Source: Ilyomonas sp965219515
GTDB lineage: Bacteria > Bacteroidota > Bacteroidia > Chitinophagales > Chitinophagaceae
DNA length: 64,000 bases
Direction: 5' to 3'
Assembly (NCBI GenBank): GCA_965219515.1
Contig: OZ244776.1
Location: forward strand, 62,001-126,000
Shown: positions 44,195 through 52,486 of the stretch, piece after piece
How the letters are laid out: each line of letters starts with the position of its first letter
Numbering within the stretch: the first letter of the stretch is position 1
Translations under genes and position numbers: made by a program
Notes under the pieces: model-generated
The model's database searches: none
The model's input: only the letters and a program-made list of their open reading frames with translations
What the model was told of the DNA's origin: nothing

Positions 44195-44244
44195 GTTGAT
44201 AGTTGGTTGTTGATGGCGTTTACCATCAACAACCAACTATCAAC
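44195..44244. repeat. Perfect 22-bp inverted repeat after rpsB
   Basis: Bases 44195-44216 (starting gttgatagttggttg) are perfectly complementary to 44223-44244 with a six-base loop. No T-run follows, so it is not a classical terminator. It is related to the hairpin between rpsI and rpsB. Confidence 0.7.
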
Positions 44245-44360
44245 CATCAGCAGAAAAAATATCCAAACACATCCCAACTGCAACCATAGTTGGGTTGTGT
44301 GTTTACAAAAGAAACCGCATTATTCTCCTGTAATTCGGTGCGTAACAAATCATTTTTTAA

Positions 44361-44382
44361 ACTCCCTTTCAGGGGAAGGGGC
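44361..44382. repeat. Short palindrome of the CCCTTT-AGGG family before tsf
   Basis: actccctttcaggggaaggg lies 14 bases before the tsf start. It has the same shape as the palindromes inserted in frame in the recombinase genes of the left half, so this repeat family is dispersed in the genome. Confidence 0.5.
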
Positions 44383-44395
44383 TTAATTTAAAATT

Positions 44396-45238
44396 ATGTC
44401 AGAAACTGTTCAGATAACTGCATCCGAAATTAATAAACTGCGCCAGACTACCGGCGCAGGCATGATGGATTGCCGTAAAGCATTAACCGAAACCAATGGC
44501 GACTTTGAAGCTGCCATAGACTGGCTTCGCAAGCAAGGACAAAAAGTGGCTGCCAAGCGCAGCGACCGCGAAGCCAGGGAAGGCGTGGTAATTGCACAAA
44601 CAACACCCGATAATAAAGCCGGTGTTATTGTATGCGTAAGCTGCGAAACCGATTTTGTATCGAAAAATACAGACTTTGTGGCTTTTGTACAAAGTATTTC
44701 CGATGCCGCCATTGACAACAATGTAAAAAGCGTAGACGAATTAAAAGATGCGACCGTAAACGAAGCTAAAGTATCTGATTTAATTAACGATAAACTGGCT
44801 GCCATCGGAGAAAAGATAGACATTACGCGCTTTGAAAGGGTAGAAGCGCCTTATGTGGCTTCATATATTCATGGTGGTAACCGCATTGGTGTTTTGGTTG
44901 GCTTAAGTGCTGAATTGCCCGAAGCTGGTAAAGACTTAGCTATGCAGGTAGCCGCATTAAACCCCATTGCCATAGATGAAAATTCTGTTCCGGCAGAAAC
45001 CATTGAGCGTGAAAGAAATATTGCAACAGAACAAATTCAACAAGACCCGAAAATGGCCGGCAAACCCGCTGATATGATTGCAAAAATTGCTGAAGGCAAG
45101 CTAAAAGCTTATTTTAAAGAACAGACTTTACTGGCGCAACCTTTTGTAAAAGACAATGGTAAAAGCGTAGCTGACTATTTAAAAACGGCAGGAACCGATT
45201 TGAAAGTAACCGAGTTTAAAAGAGTAGCCATCGGGTAG
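44396..45238 (+). CDS. tsf: Translation elongation factor Ts
   Basis: This 280-residue EF-Ts has the N-terminal UBA-like domain and TDFV motif: LRQTTGAGMMDCRKALTETN, VCVSCETDFVSKNTDFV, and the C-terminal dimerisation region (YIHGGNRIGVLVGLSAE, FVKDNGKSVADYLK). It recycles EF-Tu-GDP. It is the last gene of the ribosomal cluster and is followed by a strong terminator. Confidence 0.97.
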   Translation: MSETVQITASEINKLRQTTGAGMMDCRKALTETNGDFEAAIDWLRKQGQKVAAKRSDREAREGVVIAQTTPDNKAGVIVCVSCETDFVSKNTDFVAFVQSISDAAIDNNVKSVDELKDATVNEAKVSDLINDKLAAIGEKIDITRFERVEAPYVASYIHGGNRIGVLVGLSAELPEAGKDLAMQVAALNPIAIDENSVPAETIERERNIATEQIQQDPKMAGKPADMIAKIAEGKLKAYFKEQTLLAQPFVKDNGKSVADYLKTAGTDLKVTEFKRVAIG

Positions 45239-45256
45239 TGTATCAAATATGTAAAA

Positions 45257-45291
45257 AATAAGTCCGCAATTACGGCGGACTTATTTTTTTA
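45257..45291 (+). terminator. Rho-independent terminator after tsf
   Basis: AATAAGTCCGC pairs with GCGGACTTATT over a short loop and is followed by a T-run. It lies 18 bases after the tsf stop. Confidence 0.85.
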
Positions 45292-45441
45292 TCTGATGTA
45301 ATAATTAATCAAAACAATGATCCTTTTTACTTTACATGCACAATTCTAATCATGATTTTTTTAAACAATTACGATAATATAAATCAGATATACTATTTTA
45401 GACAGGTATTTTTTTGACTAAAAAGATTCAAACCTAAAATT

Positions 45442-45654
45442 ATGATTTATCAGAAACATCAGGTTTTAGAAGCAGAACCTGAGGTAAAAGACATCGATAT
45501 GCTGAATGATGAAAATGATGATTTTTTAGTTTATCCCTCCGACGAAGAAATCTTTTTTGCCAAAGAAAGATGGAAGCTCCATCTTGCCTCACCCGATGAA
45601 GGTGTGAATATTGACGTTCTTAAACATTATTTTTTAAAAAATTATGGCTTTTGA
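45442..45654 (+). CDS. Small acidic protein, possible antitoxin
   Basis: This 70-residue, strongly acidic protein (EAEPEVKDIDMLNDENDDFL) overlaps the next gene by 11 bases. Size, charge and coupling suggest the antitoxin of a ParE-like pair, but no DNA-binding fold is visible. Confidence 0.5.
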   Translation: MIYQKHQVLEAEPEVKDIDMLNDENDDFLVYPSDEEIFFAKERWKLHLASPDEGVNIDVLKHYFLKNYGF

Positions 45655-45901
45655 AATCTTAATTAAGCCGCTGGTTTTGTTTGATCTGGAAGACAAGATT
45701 CAATTGGAGGAAAGCCAGTCTGCAGGAGCAGGCAAACGGTTTTACGAACAATTTCTCAACGAGCTTTCCAATCTTAAACACCATTGTCCCGATGAAGTTC
45801 TGGTTTATGATTCGGTGCAGAAATACGAAGCCGAAAATATACCTTGTACATTCTTTTACATCGTAACCGGCGCAACCATTTTATTAACCGGATTATTGTA
45901 G
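45644..45901 (+). CDS. RelE/ParE-like protein
   Basis: This 85-residue protein begins MAFEILIKPLVLFDLEDKIQ, then SAGAGKRFYEQFLNELSNLK and a short strand end. The layout is that of a degenerate or shortened RelE/ParE toxin lacking the usual basic C-terminal strand. It is coupled to the acidic gene upstream. Confidence 0.55.
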   Translation: MAFEILIKPLVLFDLEDKIQLEESQSAGAGKRFYEQFLNELSNLKHHCPDEVLVYDSVQKYEAENIPCTFFYIVTGATILLTGLL

Positions 45902-46021
45902 TAATAAAATCTTAACTCCATCTTTTCCGGGCGTTTCTGAAAATTGAAACGTCAGGAATACATTTTCATCTCTCACCTCAGGCTTTTCGGGTATAACATA
46001 CAAATCGTTTTCTTCGTTCAT
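45893..46021 (-). CDS. Possible 42-codon gene coupled to dtd
   Basis: The ATG at 46019-46021 overlaps the dtd stop (ATGA). The frame reads MNEENDLYVIPEKPEVRDEN, then FLTFQFSETPGKDGVKILLL, and ends at 45893. It overlaps the end of the converging ParE-like gene by nine bases. Coupling and amino-acid composition look natural, but it is short and unrecognised. Confidence 0.4.
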   Translation of the reverse strand: MNEENDLYVIPEKPEVRDENVFLTFQFSETPGKDGVKILLLQ

Positions 46022-46470
46022 TCTTTATTTTTTGTATCCATCACAATCGTAACAGGTCCGTCATTCAGCAGGCTCACTTTCATATCGGCGCCAAATATTC
46101 CTGTTTGTATTTTTTTACCTGTATCTTTTTCCAATTGTTTTATCATGTTTTCATACAGCGGAATGGCAATTTCCGGTTTTGAGGCGCGTATATAAGACGG
46201 GCGATTGCCTTTTTTTGTGCTCGCATGCAACGTAAACTGACTGATAAGAAGAATGCCTCCGTTACTCTCTTTTACGCTTCGGTTCATTACGCCGTTTTCA
46301 TCATTAAAAATGCGCAGGTTAACTATTTTATTGCTTAACCAAACTATATCTTGTTCATCATCGCTGTCTTCTATTCCCACCAAAACAAGTAACCCGTTTT
46401 GTATTTCACCGGTTACCTGATTATCAACTTTTACATTCGCTTCCAACACTCTTTGTATCACTGCGCGCAT
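46018..46470 (-). CDS. dtd: D-aminoacyl-tRNA deacylase
   Basis: This 150-residue protein of normal length has MRAVIQRVLEANVKVD, the SQFTLHAS active-site motif, KKGNRPSY and LLNDGPVTIVMDT. It removes D-amino acids (and Gly) wrongly attached to tRNAs. It is on the minus strand, downstream of the IS5 element. Confidence 0.95.
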   Translation of the reverse strand: MRAVIQRVLEANVKVDNQVTGEIQNGLLVLVGIEDSDDEQDIVWLSNKIVNLRIFNDENGVMNRSVKESNGGILLISQFTLHASTKKGNRPSYIRASKPEIAIPLYENMIKQLEKDTGKKIQTGIFGADMKVSLLNDGPVTIVMDTKNKE

Positions 46471-46550
46471 GAGAAAATAAATTAAAACGAATAAAGAAAA
46501 AAATATGTTCGGGCTTACTTTTTTTACTTTTTACTTTTGTAATTTTTATT

Positions 46551-47653
46551 GGCTTTGTTGCATGAATCAATTTATAAGGTTTAAATAACCTATCCTGGAA
46601 TCGTTAAGCTACTTTTACGCTTATTGGTTTGCTTGTTTTCAATGTTATGTTTAATATTTTGCAACCAATTCTTACTTCTGTGAGTTGATTTTCTTTTCGT
46701 CTTGCCAATAACTTATCACCCACAATTGTTTTGTACCTGAACATCGTGGTTTCCGCTTTACTCCGCTGGTGATAACGGGTTTGAATTTTCCATTCTTTTC
46801 GTCCTGTTTCCCCTATCGTTTCTATAGCTCTATCCCTTTGTTGTAAACAGGCATCCCCTTTTTTACTCATCACTGCGTTTTTCCTTGGCGGTATAACCTG
46901 TTCTATATTGTCTTTTGCCAACCGTTTACGCACCTTCTTTTTATCGTAAGCACCGTCGCCTGTAAAACTTTTTACTTCCTTTTTGATCTGTGTCAATAAG
47001 GCATCCACTTCAGTGGCGTCATCAACCGCATTGGTAGTCAGTGTTACCGCTTCCACCTGTTGTGTCTGTTCATCCACTGCCACATGCAGTTTCATCCAGG
47101 TGCGGTGCTTGCCCGCTCCATGTTTGCGAACTTTCCATTCCCCTTCTCCATATACCTTCAGACCCGTGCTGTCAACCACTATATCTGTAACCGTTCTGTT
47201 GCTCCCTCCTGTCTGCAGCTTCACATCCAAAGCCTTGCTGCGCCTGCAGATTACACTGTAATGGGGCACTTTTACATCTGCTTTTGTCAGTTTGAAAAAA
47301 CTGCACATAAAGCCTTCCGTTTGCCGCAATGCCAAGTGGTATATCTTACGGATGGTAAGGCATATTTCTATAGCCCTATCACTGTATTGCTTCTGACCCC
47401 CACGCCTGTTCCCCTCACGGGGAGCTTTCCAATGATCTGCAATGTCTTTCTCTATCCATAAACACAAAGACCCGCGTTGCTGTAATCCATTATTGTAAGC
47501 CGACCAGTTTCTGACTTTGTACTTATCTTTACTCATCAGGTATAGATTGTGTTGTTAATGATGTTGTAACCACTAACTAACTAATCTATGCCTGTTCTTT
47601 TTTATAAGTGAATAACTATCGCTCATCTTTATATTTATTCATGCAACAACGCC
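46551..47653 (-). mobile_element. IS5-family (IS903-group) insertion sequence
   Basis: This is an 1103-bp element with 17-bp terminal inverted repeats, one mismatch (46551-46567 ggctttgttgcatgaat, and 47637-47653). A 9-bp target duplication atttttatt is present at 46542-46550 and 47654-47662. The terminal GGC-TTTGTTG and the 9-bp duplication are typical of the IS903 group. It sits 15 bases in front of the arfB start codon. Confidence 0.93.
46604..47536 (-). CDS. IS5/IS903-group transposase
   Basis: This 310-residue DDE transposase has RNWSAYNNGLQQRGSLCLWI at the N-terminus, Asp in VVDSTGLKVYG, Asp in FTGDGAYDKKKVR and the Glu in RYHQRSKAETTMFRYKTIVG. No interruption is visible, and the flanking repeats are intact, so the element may be active. 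Confidence 0.93.
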   Translation of the reverse strand: MSKDKYKVRNWSAYNNGLQQRGSLCLWIEKDIADHWKAPREGNRRGGQKQYSDRAIEICLTIRKIYHLALRQTEGFMCSFFKLTKADVKVPHYSVICRRSKALDVKLQTGGSNRTVTDIVVDSTGLKVYGEGEWKVRKHGAGKHRTWMKLHVAVDEQTQQVEAVTLTTNAVDDATEVDALLTQIKKEVKSFTGDGAYDKKKVRKRLAKDNIEQVIPPRKNAVMSKKGDACLQQRDRAIETIGETGRKEWKIQTRYHQRSKAETTMFRYKTIVGDKLLARRKENQLTEVRIGCKILNITLKTSKPISVKVA

Positions 47654-47668
47654 ATTTTTATTTATAAA

Positions 47669-48076
47669 ATGAAGATAGATATTACGCCTGAAATCTCCTT
47701 TCAAACGGCAAGAAGCGGCGGTAAAGGCGGACAAAATGTAAACAAGGTAGAAACGATGGTAGAAGGCAGATGGCTGGTTGGTGCTTCGCATTTGGTGAAT
47801 GAGGAACAGAAAAAACTGATTGCGCTAAAACTGGCGAACCGCATTACTTCCGAAGGATTTTTACTGGTGAAATCACAGCAGGACAGAACACAACAGGGCA
47901 ATAAATTTCTCGTTATAAAAAAGATGAATGAACTGGTACATATATCTCTTGAAAAAAAGAAAATGCGCATTGTCACCAAGCCTTCAGCAGCAACAAACGC
48001 AAAGCGAATGGAAGGAAAAAAAATGCAGGCAAACAGAAAAGAAAACCGCAGAAAAATGAAACCGGATCAATATTAA
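47669..48076 (+). CDS. arfB: Alternative ribosome-rescue peptidyl-tRNA hydrolase ArfB
   Basis: This 135-residue protein has the release-factor GGQ motif in SGGKGGQNVNKVET and a basic tail (NAKRMEGKKMQANRKENRRK) that enters the mRNA channel of stalled ribosomes. The size fits ArfB/YaeJ rather than RF1/2. The IS5 element ends just before it and has probably displaced its promoter. It shares its stop with the start of the MbnP gene that follows (TAATGA). Confidence 0.9.
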   Translation: MKIDITPEISFQTARSGGKGGQNVNKVETMVEGRWLVGASHLVNEEQKKLIALKLANRITSEGFLLVKSQQDRTQQGNKFLVIKKMNELVHISLEKKKMRIVTKPSAATNAKRMEGKKMQANRKENRRKMKPDQY

Positions 48077-48801
48077 TGAAGCAGATTTGTATTATAATAT
48101 TACATGTTTTTTGCGTCAACGGTTTGTTTGCGCAACCGCATAAAACGGTTGATAAAACATATCATATCATCTTTCAAAATATGGTTGGCGATTCATTATT
48201 ACAAAGCGATAGCATTTATAACAATTATTTCGGAGAACCTTTTAAAGTACGCAGTTTCGAGTATTATATTTCACATATCCGGTTACAAGACAATAGCGGA
48301 AAATATCATTCTGTATTTGAAGCTCCGCGCTTAATAAATCAGGCCGACAGCACCACCAAACAATTGTCTTTTATAACTTCTTCCGACAAGGTTACCGGCA
48401 TTCAGTTTTTATTGGGCATAGACAGCATTACAAATGTAAGCGGTGTGCAAACGGGCGATCTTGATCCCGCAAAAGGCATGTTCTGGATATGGAACACCGG
48501 TTACATTATGGCGAAATTAGAAGGCTCGTCGCCTGTTTCAAAAGCGCCGGGAAAGCAATATAGTTACGATATCGGCGGATATAAAGAAGGAGAAAATTCA
48601 GTGAGGCAAATCAATCTTGCCATACTACCAACCGCTAACACTGATGCCGCGACATTTATTATTACAGCCGACATAAGCAAATGGTTTTACGGTAAAAATG
48701 ACATCAGAATTTCTGAGCAGCCCATGTGTCATTCGCCCGGACAACTGGCCATGCAGGTGGCAGATAATTATGCCGCTATGTTTAGCATTCGGGCTAAGTA
48801 A
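48076..48801 (+). CDS. MbnP-family protein, second copy
   Basis: This 241-residue exported protein (signal IIILHVFCVNGLFAQ) has the MbnP features: VRSFEYYISHIRLQD, FLLGIDSITNVSG, GDLDPAKGMFWIWNTGYIMA, DIGGYK. It lies next to arfB without an MbnH gene, so it would need the distant MbnH-like enzyme at 37118-38146 for modification, if any. Confidence 0.8.
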   Translation: MKQICIIILHVFCVNGLFAQPHKTVDKTYHIIFQNMVGDSLLQSDSIYNNYFGEPFKVRSFEYYISHIRLQDNSGKYHSVFEAPRLINQADSTTKQLSFITSSDKVTGIQFLLGIDSITNVSGVQTGDLDPAKGMFWIWNTGYIMAKLEGSSPVSKAPGKQYSYDIGGYKEGENSVRQINLAILPTANTDAATFIITADISKWFYGKNDIRISEQPMCHSPGQLAMQVADNYAAMFSIRAK

Positions 48802-48840
48802 ATCTTTGACCAATCTGTTTTTACCCCGACCTTTACAGCC

Positions 48841-50682
48841 ATGGCTTATACCTCAATAGAGCAATGCTTGCTGGACCTGGAAAAGCATGGTCATTTAGTA
48901 AGAATTAAAGAAGAAGTTGATCCCTATCTCGAAATGGCTGCCATTCATCTTCGCGTACATGAAGCCAGGGGACCGGCGTTGTTGTTTGAGAATATAAAAG
49001 GTTGCCGGTATCGCGCGGCTTCCAATATCTTCGGCACACTGGAGCGTAGTAAATTTATTTTCAGAAATACATTCGATAAAGTACAACGGTTGATTGACCT
49101 GAAAAACAATCCTCTTTCCGCTTTAAAAAAGCCATTGAAAAATGCAGGTGTCGCTCTTTCCGCCTTACACGCTTTACCGTTAAAAAATCCGGTTAACAAA
49201 CCGGTATTGTACGAAGAAATCAGCATTCACCTGTTGCCGCAAATACAGCATTGGAAAAAAGATGGCGGCGCTTTTATAACACTGCCGCAGGTTTATACCG
49301 AAGACACCGGTAAGCCCGGCATTATGAGTGCGAATCTTGGCATGTACCGCATTCAGCTTTCGGGCAATGAGTATATTTCTGATAAAGAAATCGGCTTGCA
49401 TTATCAGTTGCATCGCGGCATTGGCGTGCATCAGACAAAAGCAAATAAAAAAGGTGTGCCATTGAAAGTGAGTGTGTTTGTTGGCGGACCTCCGTCGCAT
49501 ACGCTGGCTGCCGTAATGCCTTTGCCGGAAGGCTTAAGCGAAATGACGTTCGCCGGCGCTTTGGGGGGAAGGCGTTTTCGATATGTTTATAAAGAGGGCT
49601 ATTGCATTAGCACAGATGCCGATTTTGTAATTACAGGTGATGTATATCCGAATGATAATAAACCCGAAGGTCCATTTGGCGATCATTTGGGTTATTACAG
49701 TCTTGCGCATGCTTTTCCGGTGATGAAAGTGCATAAAGTATATGCAAAGAAAAATGCCATTTGGCCATTTACGGTTGTGGGTCGTCCGCCGCAGGAAGAT
49801 ACCAGTTTCGGAGAACTGATTCATGCACTTACCGGCGATGCCATACCGGCTGAAATACCGGGCGTAAAAGAAGTTCATGCGGTAGATGCGGCAGGAGTTC
49901 ATCCTTTATTACTGGCTATCGGCAGCGAACGATATACGCCCTATTCACCTGCCAGACAGCCGGCTGAATTATTGACGATTGCGAATCATATTCTGGGAAC
50001 CGGACAGTTAAGTCTTGCCAAGTTTTTATTCATCACGGCAGACGAGAGCAATCAATTATCGGCATATCGTATCGCCGGTTTTTTTCAGTATGTATTGTCT
50101 CGTATTGACTTTACCCGCGACATTCATTTTTATACCAATACAACCATTGATACGTTAGATTATTCCGGCACTTCGTTAAACAGCGGCAGTAAAGTTGTTT
50201 TTGCTGCGTATGGCGACGTACAAAGAGAACTGGCAACGGAAGTGCCATCGGTTTTTTTTGAAGTGAATGATTTTATGAAACCCAATCTTGTATTGCCGGG
50301 GATTGTTGTGATACAAACAACTGCATTTACTTCTTACGAAAAAGCGCATGAAGAAATAAACAGCTTAGATAAGCAACTGCAACAGCGTTTATCAGACATT
50401 GCTTCCGTTGCCATGATTGTTGTATGCGATGAGTCAGATTTTACGGCACAAACACTGAATAATTTTATCTGGATAACGTTTACGCGCTGCAATCCATCGC
50501 ATGACATCTATGGCGTTGGTTCTTTTTATCAAAACAAACACTGGGGTTGTAAAGGAAGTCTTATAATTGATGCGCGTAGCAAACCGCATCATGCGCCTGC
50601 GGTAGAAAAAGATGAAGAAACAGAAAAGCGGATTGACCGGTTGTTTGAAAAAGGCGGCAGTTTGTATAAAGCGATAAAATAA
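48841..50682 (+). CDS. UbiD-family decarboxylase
   Basis: This 613-residue protein, within the family size range, has LEKHGHLVRIKEEVDPYLEM, the ISANLGMYRIQL-like block (IMSANLGMYRIQLSGNE), LHRGIGVHQTKA, EGPFGDHLGYYS and WPFTVVGRPPQED. UbiD enzymes use prenylated FMN to decarboxylate aromatic acids, often in quinone biosynthesis. No UbiX is visible in the window, so the substrate stays open. Confidence 0.88.
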   Translation: MAYTSIEQCLLDLEKHGHLVRIKEEVDPYLEMAAIHLRVHEARGPALLFENIKGCRYRAASNIFGTLERSKFIFRNTFDKVQRLIDLKNNPLSALKKPLKNAGVALSALHALPLKNPVNKPVLYEEISIHLLPQIQHWKKDGGAFITLPQVYTEDTGKPGIMSANLGMYRIQLSGNEYISDKEIGLHYQLHRGIGVHQTKANKKGVPLKVSVFVGGPPSHTLAAVMPLPEGLSEMTFAGALGGRRFRYVYKEGYCISTDADFVITGDVYPNDNKPEGPFGDHLGYYSLAHAFPVMKVHKVYAKKNAIWPFTVVGRPPQEDTSFGELIHALTGDAIPAEIPGVKEVHAVDAAGVHPLLLAIGSERYTPYSPARQPAELLTIANHILGTGQLSLAKFLFITADESNQLSAYRIAGFFQYVLSRIDFTRDIHFYTNTTIDTLDYSGTSLNSGSKVVFAAYGDVQRELATEVPSVFFEVNDFMKPNLVLPGIVVIQTTAFTSYEKAHEEINSLDKQLQQRLSDIASVAMIVVCDESDFTAQTLNNFIWITFTRCNPSHDIYGVGSFYQNKHWGCKGSLIIDARSKPHHAPAVEKDEETEKRIDRLFEKGGSLYKAIK

Positions 50683-50723
50683 GCTGTCTGCCAAGCAAAT
50701 AAATAATGTAAAAAAACACAAGC

Positions 50724-51699
50724 TATGCGAATCAAGGGTTAGTTAGGTTAGTAAAGAATAGACGTGAAGGAGATTCGTTAGGTATTTATGCTAATAAACA
50801 ACCTAATTAAAATCTACTTTCACGTCTGCGGCAAATATAAGGAGCAATTATATTGGGAAGTGCAGCGCTTTAGTAACAACAGCCAGCCTGCTGAAATGAT
50901 TACAGATGAAGAGTTAATGACCATTTATCTGTTTTGTGTAGCTTATGAAGAGAAATATAAAATAAAATCAATGTATAATCATATTAAAAACCATTGGCAC
51001 AGTTGGTTTCCCACTCTTCCTTCTTATCAGTCCTTTAATGCAAGACTGAACAGGCTCTGTGATGCATTTTGTGTGTTGATGATTGAGTTTTTTGACAGCC
51101 TGCCTGTTTGTAACGATCAGTTGAAGGTGTTGCTGGGCGATTCCTTTCCTGTTATCACCTGCTCTCATAAACGGACGGGAAAAGTAGCTACAGAACTTAC
51201 CGCTAAAGGTTTTTGTGCAACTAAAAAGCTGCATTACTATGGTGTAAAAGTGCATATGCTCGGATTGAAAAGACCCGGCACCATCCCTTTTCCGCAATAT
51301 GTGGAGGTGACGCCGGCAAGCGTTCATGATCTGGCAGCACTCAGAAACACGCTGGAAAAAACAGTGGCTGACCATTGCATTTTAGATAAAGCCTATGCTG
51401 ATACAATATTATCAAAACAGATGCTTACAAACAACAGCCTGTTGCTGACACCATTAAAAGATAAAAAAGGATGGGAAGCTCTTTTCAAACAAAGAGAACA
51501 GGCGTTCAACGACCTTTTCAACAAAGCAGTGGCAACCCTGAGGCAACCAATAGAATCATTATTTAACTGGATTAATGAACTCACTCAAATTCAAAACGCC
51601 TCTAAGGTGAGGTCTTCAAACGGACTTAGATTACACCTGTATGGAAAACTCGCTGCCGCTTTGATGATACTGTCCGCATTCTAACCCTTGATTCGCATA
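50724..51699 (+). mobile_element. IS982-family insertion sequence
   Basis: Perfect 19-bp inverted repeats at 50724-50742 (tatgcgaatcaagggttag) and 51681-51699 flank one transposase gene. A short direct repeat agc on both sides may be the target duplication. It is inserted just after the UbiD gene. Confidence 0.88.
50788..51684 (+). CDS. IS982-family transposase
   Basis: This 298-residue protein has MITDEELMTIYLFC near the start, then Asp in LLGDSFPVITC, KLHYYGVKVHMLG, Asp in HCILDKAYAD and Glu in RQPIESLFNWINE, the IS982 DDE pattern. Its stop overlaps the right inverted repeat. It appears intact. Confidence 0.92.
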   Translation: MLINNLIKIYFHVCGKYKEQLYWEVQRFSNNSQPAEMITDEELMTIYLFCVAYEEKYKIKSMYNHIKNHWHSWFPTLPSYQSFNARLNRLCDAFCVLMIEFFDSLPVCNDQLKVLLGDSFPVITCSHKRTGKVATELTAKGFCATKKLHYYGVKVHMLGLKRPGTIPFPQYVEVTPASVHDLAALRNTLEKTVADHCILDKAYADTILSKQMLTNNSLLLTPLKDKKGWEALFKQREQAFNDLFNKAVATLRQPIESLFNWINELTQIQNASKVRSSNGLRLHLYGKLAAALMILSAF

Positions 51700-51725
51700 A
51701 GCTGTTGGTTCTGCAGTAGACGCTT

Positions 51726-52475
51726 TTAACCTGCACTTGCTTTTCTGATTTCTTCAGCTACGGCTTCCGGCTTTTCAACGGGTAATAAATGCCCGGCCTC
51801 CGGAATTTCAACAAGTGTAAATGTTGAAAAATATTTTTCAAATTCTTGTTGTAAAAATCGCTTCGTAAATTTTTTATCCATGCTGCCGCAAAGAACAGAA
51901 AGCGGAACATGAATCGCCTCCATTTTTTTCGTAATGTCTTCTTTGCTTCCCGCTTGCGGCCACGAATGCCAGCCAACTTCCGATGCCAGCAAATTGTTGT
52001 TTACTTCTCTTTTAAAAACCGCTTCGCGCAACGGATGACCAATTACATTGCGTATCATTTTTTCAATTGCTTCTTCATCCCCGAAAGCCGCGTTCATTTC
52101 GCTTCTTTCTTTACTTGTCATGGGTTCCGGGGTTGGCGGCGATGGTGCAATTAAAATCAGCGAGCGTAAGCCTTCCGGCTGTTTGGCAGCCGTATTCAAT
52201 GCGATTTTTCCACCCATCGAATGACCAATTAAAATATAGTTTTGAAGCGATAATGCGCTTATCAGATTTATTACCGCATCAGTGCTGTCGTCAACCGAAA
52301 TAATCGTGTTTTGTGCGGGCGATTTTCCAAAACCCAATAAATCTATGGCAATGCAATGAAAATCGTTTTTCAGCAAATCAATTACTTCATGCCAGGTACT
52401 TGCCGCTCCGCCAAAATAATGAAGAAAAACAAGCGTAGTATCGCCGCTTCCGTATTCTGTATAATGAAGTTTCAT
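51726..52475 (-). CDS. Alpha/beta hydrolase
   Basis: This 249-residue protein has the oxyanion region VFLHYFGGAAST, the nucleophile elbow GHSMGGK (Ser), an acid in LCGSMDKKF and the final His in EAGHLLPVEKPE. The substrate is not predictable. It is 11 bases downstream of the glycosidase gene on the same strand. Confidence 0.9.
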   Translation of the reverse strand: MKLHYTEYGSGDTTLVFLHYFGGAASTWHEVIDLLKNDFHCIAIDLLGFGKSPAQNTIISVDDSTDAVINLISALSLQNYILIGHSMGGKIALNTAAKQPEGLRSLILIAPSPPTPEPMTSKERSEMNAAFGDEEAIEKMIRNVIGHPLREAVFKREVNNNLLASEVGWHSWPQAGSKEDITKKMEAIHVPLSVLCGSMDKKFTKRFLQQEFEKYFSTFTLVEIPEAGHLLPVEKPEAVAEEIRKASAG

Positions 52476-52486
52476 TTATCTTTTAT

